The notes beneath the pieces were generated by a model. It saw nothing but the letters and a program-made list of their open reading frames with translations. It was not told the origin of the DNA and searched no databases. The position numbers and the translations under genes are program-made. Positions 63,914 through 64,000 of a stretch of 64,000 bases of DNA are shown here, piece after piece. The stretch spans positions 124,001-188,000 of the forward strand of contig CBDHEY010000004.1 in assembly GCA_965262305.1 (NCBI GenBank), read 5' to 3'. Position 1 is the stretch's first letter. Every line of letters starts with the position of its first letter. The stretch comes from CBDHEY01 sp965262305. GTDB lineage: Bacteria > Pseudomonadota > Gammaproteobacteria > Pseudomonadales > Cellvibrionaceae.

Positions 63914-64000
63914 CTAAGACCAATATTCATAATAATTCCCTATTTCTTTATAATCGAATGTAAAAAATAAAAATGATTCTTAAAATGGTCTCCGGCATTT

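Overview
This window is a chromosomal segment of a Gram-negative, rather AT-rich gammaproteobacterium. The evidence is a complete lipid A and Bam outer-membrane biogenesis block (lpxD-fabZ-lpxA-lpxB-rnhB, bamA-skp-rseP), type IV pilus minor pilins downstream of the murJ-ribF-ileS-lspA-fkpB-ispH run (a Pseudomonas/Marinobacter/Cellvibrio-like arrangement), a perM/bepA divergent pair, and glnD-dapC-nth-yffB-dapD-dapE. I cannot fix the order or genus from sequence alone. No rRNA, tRNA, CRISPR array, prophage or intact insertion sequence was recognised.

Layout. 1-6.3 kb (minus): pilY1 (cut by the left edge), pilX, pilW, pilV, fimT. 6.5-13.8 kb (minus): ispH, fkpB, lspA, ileS, ribF, murJ. 14-16 kb: an OmpA-domain envelope protein and an orphan protein that may have a hotdog fold. 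16.1-20.7 kb (minus): pyruvate dehydrogenase E2 and E1 (aceF, aceE). 21.2-32.7 kb: an M16 protease, perM, bepA, a PAS-GGDEF-EAL protein, an LpxH-like metallophosphoesterase, a K+-channel-like protein, yciH, a small membrane protein and a PilZ protein. 32.9-47.5 kb (minus): one long housekeeping run, rpsB-tsf-pyrH-frr-uppS-cdsA-dxr-rseP-bamA-skp-lpxD-fabZ-lpxA-lpxB-rnhB, with hairpin attenuators after rpsB and tsf. 47.9-57.5 kb (plus): map-glnD-dapC-nth-yffB-dapD, dapE, moaC-moaD-moaE and a small membrane protein. 57.6-64 kb is accessory-like: rsmJ, a phosphate-binding-protein/OmpA fusion, three small lipoproteins (Asp-rich, OmpA-type, leucine-rich repeat), a second PilZ protein, then a decayed tail.

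How the genes work together. Most of the window builds the cell envelope: isoprenoid precursors (ispH, dxr, uppS), phospholipid (cdsA), lipid A (lpxA/B/D, fabZ), peptidoglycan (murJ, dapC/D/E), lipoprotein processing (lspA) and outer-membrane protein assembly and quality control (bamA, skp, bepA, rseP). Translation and nucleotide genes (rpsB, tsf, frr, pyrH, map, ileS) are interleaved with them. Pilus genes, two PilZ proteins and a GGDEF/EAL protein suggest c-di-GMP-linked surface behaviour.

The most unusual parts are at the right end. There is a facing pair of perfect DnaA-box sequences in one hairpin (62379-62411), and a full-length but multiply frameshifted metallo-beta-lactamase-fold pseudogene (62627-63400). 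Beyond it lie a 20-bp perfect hairpin resembling REP/RAYT-associated elements (63457-63498) and a frameshifted C-terminal remnant of an RTX-type calcium-binding protein (63558-63913). Elsewhere, BamA carries an EF-hand-like calcium loop in a predicted surface loop, and endonuclease III has non-canonical spacing of its cluster cysteines. I found no convincing complete undescribed multi-gene system.
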